This document shows, one piece after another, positions 26,393-34,933 of a stretch of DNA of 64,000 nucleotides. The position numbers were made by a program, and so were the translations under genes. The notes under the pieces are model-generated. The model did no database searches. It was not told the origin of the DNA and saw only the letters and a program-made list of their open reading frames with translations. Each line of letters starts with the position of its first letter. Within the stretch, counting starts at the first letter, position 1. The DNA is taken from assembly GCA_036265935.1 (NCBI GenBank), contig DATAOB010000088.1, forward strand, positions 11,343 to 75,342, given 5' to 3'. Origin of the DNA: JAFASC01 sp036265935. GTDB taxonomy: Bacteria > Pseudomonadota > Alphaproteobacteria > Rhizobiales > Beijerinckiaceae.

Positions 26393-27205
26393 ATGCGGAT
26401 TCTTGTCGGCTGCGAGATGACTTACGAGTTTCCGCAGGTCACGCCGATGATCGCGACGCTCAACGTGCATTCCTCGCGTTTGTCCGACATGGAGCGGCCG
26501 GATTTTTTGGTGACCACGCCGGCAGTGCCGGTTGATGGCTATCGCGACACGTTCGGCAATTGGTGCAATCGCCTTGTCGCTCCCGCCGGACGGTTCACGC
26601 TGAAGACCGAGACGGTCGTCCGCGACAGCGGCCAATGGGACGCGTCCGATCCGAGCGCGGCGCAGAGTCTCATCCAGAACCTGCCATCCGATAGCGTGCT
26701 GTTCCTGCTCGGCAGCCGCTATTGCGAGACCGACATCCTCTCCGACATTGCCTGGAACTTGTTCGGCCACACGCCGCTCGGCTGGGCCCGCGTGCAGGCA
26801 GTCTGCGATTACGTGCACAATCACATCGCCTTCGGCTACGAGCACTCGCGGCCGACGCGCACGGCCGCGCAAGCCTTCGAGGAGAAGCGCGGCGTTTGCC
26901 GCGACTACGCGCATCTGGCGCTCGCCTTCTGCCGCTGCCTCAACATCCCGGCGCGCTATTGTACCGGCTATATCAGCGATATCGGCCTGCCGCCGCCTTA
27001 CGCGCCGCAGGATTTCGGCGCCTGGATCGAGGTTTTCCTCGGCGATCGCTGGCACATTTTCGATCCGCGCAACAACGATCCGCGCATCGGCAGGATATTG
27101 GTCGCACGCGGCCGCGACGCCGCCGACGTGCCGCTGACGCTGACCTTCGGCCCAAGCGCGCTGGTGCGCTTTGTTGTGACGACGGAAGAGGCGGGTGCGG
27201 GTTAG
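26393..27205 (+). CDS. Transglutaminase-like cysteine protein with altered catalytic triad
   Basis: A 270-residue bacterial transglutaminase-like protein. MRILVGCEMTYEFPQVTPMI opens the N-terminal beta-domain, and the core has the nucleophile Cys169 in KRGVCRDYAHLALAFC and Asp224 in HIFDPRNN. Where papain-like members carry the triad histidine (HAW), this one has Gly209 (DFGAWIEVFL), a substitution I recall in one alphaproteobacterial subfamily. So it may be inactive or use another residue, possibly His221. Ribosome site CAGGAG precedes the ATG at 26393. It stands alone. Confidence 0.8.
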   Translation: MRILVGCEMTYEFPQVTPMIATLNVHSSRLSDMERPDFLVTTPAVPVDGYRDTFGNWCNRLVAPAGRFTLKTETVVRDSGQWDASDPSAAQSLIQNLPSDSVLFLLGSRYCETDILSDIAWNLFGHTPLGWARVQAVCDYVHNHIAFGYEHSRPTRTAAQAFEEKRGVCRDYAHLALAFCRCLNIPARYCTGYISDIGLPPPYAPQDFGAWIEVFLGDRWHIFDPRNNDPRIGRILVARGRDAADVPLTLTFGPSALVRFVVTTEEAGAG

Positions 27206-27215
27206 CGCACAGGGT

Positions 27216-28097
27216 TCAGCAAGGCGCCGAGATCAACGCCGGATGTCGCAGCACGCGCGTCTCGCCGCGCAAGTGCAGCGCCGCAGCTCTGATGCGGTTG
27301 GCGCGCAGGAGGCGCTGCGCTTCGGCTTCGCCCCGCGCGAGCGCCTGCGCGATTTCGTCGTGCGAGAGAGCGCCGACATCGCGCGTGACGAGTCGCGCAC
27401 CCAAATCGCTTTGTGGATCGACATCGCAGGCCGGCACGCGCGTGACGTTGGAGTGATCCGGCAAATCGACGGCGTTGGCGATGACGGTCGCCGCCGCATC
27501 CGCAGCCGCTGCACTTGCGCCGAGGACCGTCACCGCATCGGCAATCCCCAGGGAGAACGAGCGGCCGCGCCAGCCGCTCGTGGCGATGCCGCCGATGCCA
27601 TCGCCTGCGGAGATGCGCGCCTTACCGAATAATCCGGGGTGATCCGGCCGGTCGACCATGCCGATCACGAAGGATTGTCCTGCCGCGAGATATACGGCGA
27701 TGTCGCCGCCATTATTGACATAGGCGCGATCTAGATCGGTTGCCGCGAGCATTGCTGCCAGAATCTCGTCCGCCACCGCTCCGGCGACTGCGGCCATCCG
27801 CGTGATGAAACACTTGCTTGCATACGGGCGCACGGCCGCATCCATGCGCCGCGCGGTGGTTCCGTACGGCGCCGGGCTTGATGAAGTCACCTCGCTGCGA
27901 AGCAGCGGCAGCTCCTCGCAGAGCTCGTCCAGAATCGTGGTGAAGCGTTGCGCCGTGGCGGCATAAGCAGCTTTGACCGCGCTTGCCGCGCCAAACGCGC
28001 CGATCACAAGATCGATAGGCCCGTCATTGAGATGCAGTCGCCCGCCCGGCATCAACGCAACTTGCGCCCGCGTTGTTGTTGAAGGCTGCGCCGGCAT
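27216..28097 (-). CDS. UPF0280 family protein (ApbE-related)
   Basis: A 293-residue protein of UPF0280, a family distantly related to the flavin transferase ApbE. Family features are YASKCFITRMAAVAGAVADE, DRAYVNNGGDIAVYLA and GIATSGWRGRSFSLGIADAV. Function is not established; ApbE kinship hints at FMN attachment or handling. It lies downstream of the 6-hydroxynicotinate-reductase-like gene on the same strand, separated by a 178-base gap holding a family A repeat. The two families often occur together, implying a common pathway. Confidence 0.8.
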   Translation of the reverse strand: MPAQPSTTTRAQVALMPGGRLHLNDGPIDLVIGAFGAASAVKAAYAATAQRFTTILDELCEELPLLRSEVTSSSPAPYGTTARRMDAAVRPYASKCFITRMAAVAGAVADEILAAMLAATDLDRAYVNNGGDIAVYLAAGQSFVIGMVDRPDHPGLFGKARISAGDGIGGIATSGWRGRSFSLGIADAVTVLGASAAAADAAATVIANAVDLPDHSNVTRVPACDVDPQSDLGARLVTRDVGALSHDEIAQALARGEAEAQRLLRANRIRAAALHLRGETRVLRHPALISAPC

Positions 28098-28118
28098 TCA
28101 AACGCGATCTCCGGGCCC

Positions 28119-28247
28119 ACATTCCCGGAGCCGCGAAGCGGCATCCGGGATCCAGGCGCAAATGCTCCTGTCTTCGGCCAGAGTATGAGCGTCTGCCCCT
28201 GGACCCCGGATCGCATTCCGCTCCGCTTCATGCGTCCGGGGAAGTGG
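28119..28247. repeat. Palindromic intergenic repeat, family A (full copy)
   Basis: Left half ACATTCCCGGAGCCGCGAAG ... ATCCGGGATCCAGG and right half CCTGGACCCCGGATCGCATT ... GCGTCCGGGGAAGTGG in opposite orientation, matching 12101-12214 closely. It fills the gap between two genes likely to be cotranscribed, so it would be present in the mRNA as a large hairpin and could adjust expression of the second gene. Confidence 0.85.
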
Positions 28248-28275
28248 CGGCGATGTCTTCGTCCAAGTCACGCGT

Positions 28276-29763
28276 TCACGACGCCCGCGCCCGCGGAGGG
28301 TGCAGCGGCCAGTCTTCGCCCGGCCGCAGCGGCATACCGATCTGCTTCTTGCCCTGCTCGCGCCTGACGTCTTCGAGCGGGCGCACGTGATCCATGTGTC
28401 CGCCGAGCGCGGCATAATCGGATAGGCGCAGCGTGAATTCGATCGGCGCAACGATCGCCGGCGTCGGCACATACCCGAAGGAATTTTCCGGCAGCAGCGT
28501 CACGTCGACCATGAACGTGATGCCGCCGCCCGGCCACACATAGACCGGCGCGCCGCCGGCCGTCACCGTCGTCAGCGCGTCTTTCACCGAGCGGGTGAGC
28601 CGCACCGGATTTTCCGTGACACCGGCACGCAGCGATCCGCCGGCGCCGCCCATGAATAGAACCGTGCACAAAGCCGGCTCGCAATTCTCCTTGATGCGCT
28701 CGACCGATTCGACGAGCGCATCCGGCAGATCGCGCTGCACGGGCGTGAGTGCCTCATCGAGCTCGTAATAGGCGTGCTGCTCGCCGGTCGTCGAGACCAT
28801 CAGCATGCGCAGGCCCGGCCGCGCGCCTTTCCTGGCATCGAAACCGGCGACGATCTCCAGCGGGTCCATCACATTGGTGCCGCCCCAGCCAGCGCCGGGC
28901 TCGGCGACATGGAAGTAGCGGCCGGGCGTCGAGCGCCGGCCCTTCATCTTGATGCCGGTGTCGGTAATCCCAAGCACTTTTCCCGCCTGATGCTCGGAGA
29001 GCACGCCGGTGATGTGATCGTCGACGACGACCACCTCGTCGACCTTGCCGAACCATTGCTTGGCAAACATGCCGATCGTCGCCGAGCCGCAGCCGACGCG
29101 CATGCGTTCTTCGATCGCGCCATTGACGATCGGCGGCCGCCCCGCCTGCACGATCACGCTGGAGCCGCCGTCGATCGCCATCTCGACGGCCTTGCCGTTG
29201 CAGAGATCGAGCAGCGCCTCGCAGGTGACGCGGCCTTCTTTCTTGCCGCCGTGCGTCAGGTGATTGACTCCGCCGAGCGACAGCATCTGCGAGCCATATT
29301 CGCCGGTCGTCACGTGGCCGACCGGCTCGCCTTCCACACGCACCGTCGCGCATTCCGGGCCGAGGTGGCGGTCGGTGTCGATCTTCAGCTTGACGCCGCA
29401 ATAGGAGTAGATGCCCTCGGTGACGACGGTCACCATGTCGACGCCCTCGACCTCAGATGAGACGATGAACGGCGCCGGCTTGTAATCGGGATAGGTCGTG
29501 CCGGCGCCGATCGCGGTGACGAAAGTGGTCGGCGCGCCCAAAATTTCGCCGTCCCAGTCGGCAGATTGCTCGAGGAACGGCACGACCGCGCCGCCTTCGA
29601 CAACCGTACGCTCCAAGAGGACATGCGGATCGACGCGGATGAGCTCGCCATCGCGATTGGCGTAGCGGTCGCAGGCGCCGAGCATGCCGGGCTTGATGTA
29701 GCACATGACCGGACAGGCATCGCAGCGGATCTTGTCGTCGGGCGGCGATTGGATTTCGGTCAC
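28276..29763 (-). CDS. 6-hydroxynicotinate reductase-like iron-sulfur protein
   Basis: A 495-residue protein of the family named for Eubacterium barkeri 6-hydroxynicotinate reductase, which reduces 6-hydroxynicotinate to 1,4,5,6-tetrahydro-6-oxonicotinate with ferredoxin. The N-terminus has Cys14, Cys17, Cys21 and Cys31 (CDACPVMCYIKPGMLGACDR), a probable 4Fe-4S site; the rest is rich in Gly (SLGGVNHLTHGGKKEG, MRVGCGSATIGMFAKQWFGK, WPGGGITFMVDVTLLPENSF). No other nicotinate fermentation genes are here, so its substrate in this organism may differ. It is divergent from a Liv-type ABC transporter across a 210-base region with a palindromic operator. Confidence 0.75.
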   Translation of the reverse strand: MTEIQSPPDDKIRCDACPVMCYIKPGMLGACDRYANRDGELIRVDPHVLLERTVVEGGAVVPFLEQSADWDGEILGAPTTFVTAIGAGTTYPDYKPAPFIVSSEVEGVDMVTVVTEGIYSYCGVKLKIDTDRHLGPECATVRVEGEPVGHVTTGEYGSQMLSLGGVNHLTHGGKKEGRVTCEALLDLCNGKAVEMAIDGGSSVIVQAGRPPIVNGAIEERMRVGCGSATIGMFAKQWFGKVDEVVVVDDHITGVLSEHQAGKVLGITDTGIKMKGRRSTPGRYFHVAEPGAGWGGTNVMDPLEIVAGFDARKGARPGLRMLMVSTTGEQHAYYELDEALTPVQRDLPDALVESVERIKENCEPALCTVLFMGGAGGSLRAGVTENPVRLTRSVKDALTTVTAGGAPVYVWPGGGITFMVDVTLLPENSFGYVPTPAIVAPIEFTLRLSDYAALGGHMDHVRPLEDVRREQGKKQIGMPLRPGEDWPLHPPRARAS

Positions 29764-29848
29764 TCACGCCTCCTTACGACGGCAAGTGTCCGTCCCGCAG
29801 CGCGATTGCGTGGCGTGCCGGCGGCCGCTTTACACGAGCCGGCCGATC

Positions 29849-29862
29849 GTTAGTGTACTAAC
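29849..29862. promoter_or_regulatory. Palindromic operator GTTAGT-GT-ACTAAC
   Basis: Arms GTTAGT and ACTAAC are exact reverse complements about a 2-base centre. The size and A/T-rich ends resemble operators of GntR- or MarR-type regulators. It lies between the divergent starts of the hnr-like gene (86 bases) and the substrate-binding protein gene (112 bases), and could control both. No regulator gene is adjacent. Confidence 0.45.
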
Positions 29863-29973
29863 AATTACGGGTCGGGACCCCGAGGGTCAAGCAGCGGCGA
29901 AATCGCTATCGTTCAGGGCACGCGGCTTGCTAAGCTCGGCGCCTTCAAGGGCCGCGCAGCGTCGGAGGGTGAA

Positions 29974-31173
29974 ATGAGGACAGCAAGGTTCATTCTGAGT
30001 TTCGCCTGCGCGGCAGCATTCGCGACAGGCGGCGCACGGGCGCAGGATTCGATCCGCATCGGTGAGATCAATAGCTACAAGGCCCAAGCGGCGTTCCTCG
30101 AACCTTATCGCAAGGGCATGGAGCTTGCGATCGAAGAGGTGAACGCAGCGGGCGGCGTCAACGGCAAGAAGCTCGACGTCATCACCCGCGACGACAATGC
30201 CAACCCCGGCGACGCGGTACGCGCGGCGGAAGAATTGCTGTCGCGCGAGAAGGTGAGCTTCATCATGGGCGGCTTCTTGTCGAATATCGGCGTCGCGCTC
30301 GCCGACTTCGCCAAGCAGAAGAAGATGCTCTATCTCGCGAGCGAGCCGTTGACCGACAAGATCGTCTGGCAGGGCGGCAATCACTACACGTTCCGCCTGC
30401 GGCCCTCGACCTATATGCAGGTGTCGATGCTTGTGCCCGGCGCGGTTCAAGCGAAGCGGAAGCGTTGGGCGCTGCTCTATCCGAACTACGAATACGGCCA
30501 ATCGGCGATCGCGACATTTAAATCGCAATTGCAGGGCAAGCAGGGCGAAGTCGAATTCGTCTCAGATCAGGCAACGCCGCTCGGCAAGATTGACGCGGGC
30601 CCGGTGGCGCAGGCGATTGCCGATGCAAATCCGGACGCGATTTTCGTCGTGCTGTTTGGCGCCGATCTCGCCAAATTCGTGCGCGAGGGTGAGACGCGCG
30701 GTCTGTTCAAGGACCGCTTCGTCGTCGGCCTGCTCACCGGCGAACCGGAATATATCGATCCGTTGAAGGACGAGGCGCCGGTTAACTGGTGGGTAACCGG
30801 CTATCCCTGGTATGCGATCTCGACGCCCGAGCACAAGAAATTCCTGGATGCCTATCAGGCAAAATACAAGGATTATCCGCGCCTCGGTTCGGTGGTCGGC
30901 TATTCCACGATCATGGCCGCGGTTGCAGGACTGAAGAAGGCCGGCGATCTCGACACCGAGAAACTCGCGTCTTCATTCGAGGGGCTCGAATTCGGCACGC
31001 CGCTCGGCAAGGTGAAATTCCGTCCGCAGGATCATCAGTCGACGATGGGCGCTTATGTCGGCAAGACAGCGCTCAAGGACGGCAAGGGCGTCATGGTGGA
31101 CTTCCATTATATCGACGGCGCCGACGTTCAGCCGAGCGATGCCGACGTGAAGAAGTGGCGTCCGCAGGCTTGA
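29974..31173 (+). CDS. Branched-chain amino acid-type ABC transporter substrate-binding protein
   Basis: A 399-residue periplasmic binding protein with a Sec signal (FILSFACAAAFATGGARA, cleavage near residue 23). The mature part has IRIGEINSYKAQAAFLEPYR, GMELAIEEVNAAGGVNGKKL and LLSREKVSFIMGGFLSNIG, typical of the LivK/peripla_BP_6 class. Such proteins bind amino acids, but also aromatic acids, amides and urea, so the ligand is open. It heads a cluster with fused permease and two ATPases (31272-34638). Confidence 0.85.
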   Translation: MRTARFILSFACAAAFATGGARAQDSIRIGEINSYKAQAAFLEPYRKGMELAIEEVNAAGGVNGKKLDVITRDDNANPGDAVRAAEELLSREKVSFIMGGFLSNIGVALADFAKQKKMLYLASEPLTDKIVWQGGNHYTFRLRPSTYMQVSMLVPGAVQAKRKRWALLYPNYEYGQSAIATFKSQLQGKQGEVEFVSDQATPLGKIDAGPVAQAIADANPDAIFVVLFGADLAKFVREGETRGLFKDRFVVGLLTGEPEYIDPLKDEAPVNWWVTGYPWYAISTPEHKKFLDAYQAKYKDYPRLGSVVGYSTIMAAVAGLKKAGDLDTEKLASSFEGLEFGTPLGKVKFRPQDHQSTMGAYVGKTALKDGKGVMVDFHYIDGADVQPSDADVKKWRPQA

Positions 31174-31179
31174 ACGAGC

Positions 31180-31253
31180 GTCATTGCGAGCGAAGCGAAG
31201 CAATCCACTTCGTTCTATGGATTGCTTCGTCGGCTTCGCCTCCTCGCAATGAC
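31180..31253. repeat. Palindromic repeat, family B (GTCATTGCGAG element)
   Basis: GTCATTGCGAGCGAAGCGAA and GCAATCCA on the left are mirrored by TGGATTGCTTCG ... CCTCGCAATGAC on the right, a shorter version of 6365-6462. It sits inside the transporter cluster, between binding protein and permease, where the mRNA hairpin could keep binding-protein expression higher than that of the membrane parts. Confidence 0.85.
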
Positions 31254-31271
31254 GGGTGGCGGAAGTAAACG

Positions 31272-33161
31272 ATGTCGCTCGCCGCGCTGTTCGTCCAGCT
31301 GTTGAACGGACTCGCCGGCGCCTCGACGCTCTTTCTCATAGCCGCCGGCCTGTCGCTGATTTTCGGCGTTACGCGCATCGTCAATTTCGCGCACGGCTCG
31401 CTGTTCTTGCTTGGGAGTTACATTGCCTATTCACTGATCATGCGGATTGGCGGCACGGGTGTGGGCTACTGGGCCGCGGTGCTTCTCGCCGGCATTGCCG
31501 TCGCGATCGTCGGCGCGCTCATCGAGATTTTGCTGCTGCGCCGCATCTATCGCGCGGCGGAATTGTTTCAGCTGCTCGCGACATTTGCGCTTACGCTGAT
31601 CGTGCAGGACGTCGTATTGCAGCTCTGGGGATCGGAAAATCTCGTCGGACCGCGCGCGCCGGGCCTGAAGGGCGCAATCTTCATTTTCGGCCGCGCGCTT
31701 CCGACATATGACCTTGCGCTGATCCTTATCGGACCGGCTGTTCTCGGGCTGCTCTGGCTGCTTCTGACGCGCACGCGCTGGGGCATTCTCATCCGCGCCG
31801 CGACACAGGACCGCGACATGGTCGCCGCGCTCGGCGTCAATCAAGCGGTGCTTTTTACCGGGGTGTTTGCGCTGGGCGCGGGGCTTGCGGCGCTCGGCGG
31901 CGCGCTGAACCTGCCGCGCGAGCCGGCCAATCTCGGTGAGGACATCACCGCGATCGGTGACGCGTTTGTCGTCGTCGTTGTCGGCGGCATGGGCAGTATT
32001 CCCGGCGCCTTCCTCGCCGCGCTGCTGATCGCCGAAATCAAGGCGCTGTGCATCGCGCTTGGCCAGGTATCCCTCCTTGGATTCACCATCTCGTTCCCGC
32101 AATTCACGCTGGTTGCCGAGTTCGCCGTGATGGCAATCGTGCTGGTGCTGCGCCCCTGGGGACTGCTCGGCAAGCCGCAGGGTTCCGTGCGCTCGGTCGG
32201 GCAGATCGAGGCGCCGATTGCGCCGGCCGGACGCACGCTGCAGAGCATAGGTGCCGCGGTGCTCGCGGGGCTGCTCGTCCTACCACTTATTGCCGGCAGC
32301 GAATCCTACACCACCGTGCTGACGATCGATATTCTCGTCGGCGTGCTGTTCGCGGTGTCGCTGCATTTCATCATGGGGCCGGGCGGCATGCATTCCTTCG
32401 GCCATGCCGCTTATTTCGGCCTTGGCGCGTACGGCGCCGGCCTTCTGTTCAAGAATGCCGGCGTTCCGATGGAATTGGCGCTCATCGCCGCGCCGCTCGT
32501 CGGTGGCCTTGGCGCACTTCTCTTCGGCTGGTTCTGCGTGCGGCTGTCCGGCGTCTACCTCGCGATGCTGACGCTCGCTTTCGCGCAGATCGTCTGGTCG
32601 ATCGTCTTCCAATGGGACGAGCTCACCGGCGGCAGCAACGGCATTATCGGCGTGTGGCCGGCTCCATGGCTCGCGACAAAAGCCGCGTATTTCTATCTGA
32701 CGCTGGCGCTTTGCGTTGCCGGCGTGCTGCTCGTGCGCCGTATCTTGTTCGCGCCGTTCGGTTATGCCATGCGGGCGGTGCGCGACTCCTCGCTTCGTGC
32801 CGACGCGATCGGCATCGGTGCGGTGCGCGTGCAATGGACGGCCTTCGTCATCGCCGGGGCGATTTGCGGCATTGCCGGCGGGCTTTTCGCTTTTTCGAAA
32901 GGCAGCATCTCGCCGGAGACGATCTCGATTGGCCGCTCGGTCGACGGGCTCGTCATGGTTCTGCTCGGCGGCATCGGTACGCTTGTCGGCCCGATCGTCG
33001 GCAGCGTCACATTTCTGACGCTGCAGGACAGCGTCGCGCGCCAGACCGAATATTGGCGCGCGCTGCTTGGGCTCGTGATCTTATTTCTCGTGCTGGTTTT
33101 TCCGCAGGGGATCGCCGGCACGATCCAGAGCTGGTCACAGCGCGCATGGAAGCGCGCATGA
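31272..33161 (+). CDS. Fused LivH-LivM type ABC permease
   Basis: A 629-residue membrane protein joining the two permeases of a Liv-type importer. Residues 1-295 are LivH-like (GLAGASTLFLIAAGLSLIFG, TRIVNFAHGSLFLLG), residues 320-629 LivM-like (GPGGMHSFGHAAYFGLGAYG, VRLSGVYLAMLTLAFAQIVW, LLGGIGTLVGPIVG). Normally these are separate subunits of about 290 and 320 residues, so fusion fixes the heterodimer at 1:1. The last bases overlap the livG-type start (ATGA). Confidence 0.9.
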   Translation: MSLAALFVQLLNGLAGASTLFLIAAGLSLIFGVTRIVNFAHGSLFLLGSYIAYSLIMRIGGTGVGYWAAVLLAGIAVAIVGALIEILLLRRIYRAAELFQLLATFALTLIVQDVVLQLWGSENLVGPRAPGLKGAIFIFGRALPTYDLALILIGPAVLGLLWLLLTRTRWGILIRAATQDRDMVAALGVNQAVLFTGVFALGAGLAALGGALNLPREPANLGEDITAIGDAFVVVVVGGMGSIPGAFLAALLIAEIKALCIALGQVSLLGFTISFPQFTLVAEFAVMAIVLVLRPWGLLGKPQGSVRSVGQIEAPIAPAGRTLQSIGAAVLAGLLVLPLIAGSESYTTVLTIDILVGVLFAVSLHFIMGPGGMHSFGHAAYFGLGAYGAGLLFKNAGVPMELALIAAPLVGGLGALLFGWFCVRLSGVYLAMLTLAFAQIVWSIVFQWDELTGGSNGIIGVWPAPWLATKAAYFYLTLALCVAGVLLVRRILFAPFGYAMRAVRDSSLRADAIGIGAVRVQWTAFVIAGAICGIAGGLFAFSKGSISPETISIGRSVDGLVMVLLGGIGTLVGPIVGSVTFLTLQDSVARQTEYWRALLGLVILFLVLVFPQGIAGTIQSWSQRAWKRA

Positions 33162-33928
33162 CCGCCCTTCTGAAGGTCCGCGGCCTCACCCGCAGTTTTG
33201 GCGGCGTGCGTGCAGTCGACGATGTCTCGTTCGATCTTAGCCGCGGCGAGTTGCTTGCGCTGCTCGGCCCGAACGGCGCCGGCAAATCCACCTGCTTCAA
33301 CATGATCAATGGTCAGCTCAAGCCCGACGCGGGCGAAGTTTTGCTCGACGGCGCCAACATCATTGGCAAGAAGCCGCGCGATATCTGGCGCCTCGGCGTC
33401 GGCCGCACGTTCCAGATCGCCGCGACATTTCATTCGATGACAGTAATCGAGAACGTGCAGATGGCTCTGATCTCACATGCCAAGCGCACGTTCCACGCCT
33501 GGCATCCGGCGCGCGCGCATTTCCGCGACGAAGCGCATGCGCTGCTCACCGAGGTCGGCATGCAGACGCATGCCGATCGCCCTTCCAGCGTGCTCGCCTA
33601 TGGCGACGTGAAACGCGTCGAGCTGGCGATCGCGCTCGCCAACAAGCCGAAGCTCCTGCTGATGGATGAGCCGACGGCCGGCATGGCACCGCGCGAGCGC
33701 AATGAATTGATGGCGCAGACGAAGCGGCTCGTTACGCAAAACAATATCGGCGTGCTGTTCACCGAACATAGCATGGACGTGGTTTTTGCTTTCGCCGATC
33801 GCATGATCGTGCTGGCGCGCGGCAAGCTCATCGCGCAAGGCAAGGGCGATGCGGTGCGTGATAATCCGAAAGTGCGCGAGGTTTATTTCGGCTCCGGCCG
33901 CACGGTCGCCAAACGCGTGCCGGCGTGA
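33158..33928 (+). CDS. ABC transporter ATP-binding protein, LivG-type
   Basis: A 256-residue ATPase. Walker A is GPNGAGKST in LLALLGPNGAGKSTCFNMIN, the Walker B region is KLLLMDEPTAGMAP, and the signature segment is the unusual VLAYGDVKRVELAIAL in place of LSGGQ-like sequence, as usual for LivG proteins. The ATG at 33158 overlaps the permease stop (ATGA); another in-frame ATG at 33146 is possible. The end overlaps the next gene by GTGA. Confidence 0.9.
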   Translation: MTALLKVRGLTRSFGGVRAVDDVSFDLSRGELLALLGPNGAGKSTCFNMINGQLKPDAGEVLLDGANIIGKKPRDIWRLGVGRTFQIAATFHSMTVIENVQMALISHAKRTFHAWHPARAHFRDEAHALLTEVGMQTHADRPSSVLAYGDVKRVELAIALANKPKLLLMDEPTAGMAPRERNELMAQTKRLVTQNNIGVLFTEHSMDVVFAFADRMIVLARGKLIAQGKGDAVRDNPKVREVYFGSGRTVAKRVPA

Positions 33929-34638
33929 GCGAGACAGCGCTCCTCGCCGTATCACGATTGAACGCATTCTACGGCGCGGCGCATATTCTGTTCGATCTCG
34001 CTTTCGAGGTTCGTGCCGGCGAAGTCGTAGCGCTGATGGGCCGCAACGGCGCCGGCAAGTCGACGACGCTGAAATCGGTCATGGGCCTGATCGAGCGCAA
34101 GACCGGCGCGATCAGCTTCGCCGGCGAAGATATTTCGCATGTCCGCCCGCATGAGATCGCCCGGCTTGGCCTCGGCTACGTGCCCGAAGACCGCCGCATC
34201 TTCACCGATCTGACAGTTGCCGAAAATCTCGAAGTCGGCCGCCAGCCGGCCCGCAGCGACGAGGCCTGGACGCCCGAGCGCCTGTTCGAGCTGTTCCCTA
34301 ATCTCGCCGAGGCGCGGCACCGGCTGGGCGGGCGGCTCTCCGGCGGCGAGCAGCAGATGCTGACCGTCGCGCGCACGCTCATGGGCAATCCGCGGCTGAT
34401 CCTGCTCGATGAGCCCTCCGAAGGCGTCGCGCCGATCATTGTCGACGCCATGGCCGACATGATGCTCGCGCTGAAAAAAACCGGCGTTGCGATCGTGCTC
34501 TCGGAGCAGAACCTACCCTTTGCCGAGCTCGTCTCGGACCGCGCCTACGTCATCGAAAAAGGCGAGATGCGCTTCTCCGGCACGATGCGCGATCTCAGCG
34601 CCAACGAGGAGCTGCGCCGCGCCCATCTCGAAGTATAG
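33925..34638 (+). CDS. ABC transporter ATP-binding protein, LivF-type
   Basis: A 237-residue ATPase, partner of the preceding one. Walker A is MGRNGAGKSTTLKSVMG, signature GGRLSGGEQQMLTVAR, Walker B LILLDEPSEGVAPIIVD, the last with the SEG motif typical of LivF. GTG start overlapping the previous TGA shows tight translational coupling. It is the last gene of the importer cluster. Confidence 0.9.
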   Translation: MSETALLAVSRLNAFYGAAHILFDLAFEVRAGEVVALMGRNGAGKSTTLKSVMGLIERKTGAISFAGEDISHVRPHEIARLGLGYVPEDRRIFTDLTVAENLEVGRQPARSDEAWTPERLFELFPNLAEARHRLGGRLSGGEQQMLTVARTLMGNPRLILLDEPSEGVAPIIVDAMADMMLALKKTGVAIVLSEQNLPFAELVSDRAYVIEKGEMRFSGTMRDLSANEELRRAHLEV

Positions 34639-34641
34639 GCG

Positions 34642-34836
34642 CTATTCGTTCGAAGCGGGATGCGCCACCAGCCTCTCGTCGCGAATGTCCATCGCCGCAA
34701 AGAAGATCATGGCGGTGATGACGGAGACGATCAGCGCGACGCCTTTTCCAATATTGTCGAGCTCGTAAAGGTGGCCAAGCCCGAGCGCGCCGGAAAGCGC
34801 GCAAACGCCGCCCGACGAAAAGATCCAAAGGAGCAC
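34642..34836 (-). CDS. Small membrane protein, unknown function
   Basis: A 64-residue protein starting at GTG 34836 after GAGAGG. It has two probable membrane helices (about 2-20 and 30-50: LWIFSSGGVCALSGALGLGH and VALIVSVITAMIFFAAMDI). A longer frame from 34917 adds arginine-rich residues and is less likely. It converges with the LivF-type gene, 3 bases apart. No recognised family. Confidence 0.45.
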   Translation of the reverse strand: MLLWIFSSGGVCALSGALGLGHLYELDNIGKGVALIVSVITAMIFFAAMDIRDERLVAHPASNE

Positions 34837-34933
34837 GGAACGGCCTCTCCGACGGCGCTGGCTTGCGGGATCAGCGCGCCGGCGATTCAATCCAGTTGTC
34901 CCAATCCGGTTCCGCACGGCGCGGAGTTTTGTT

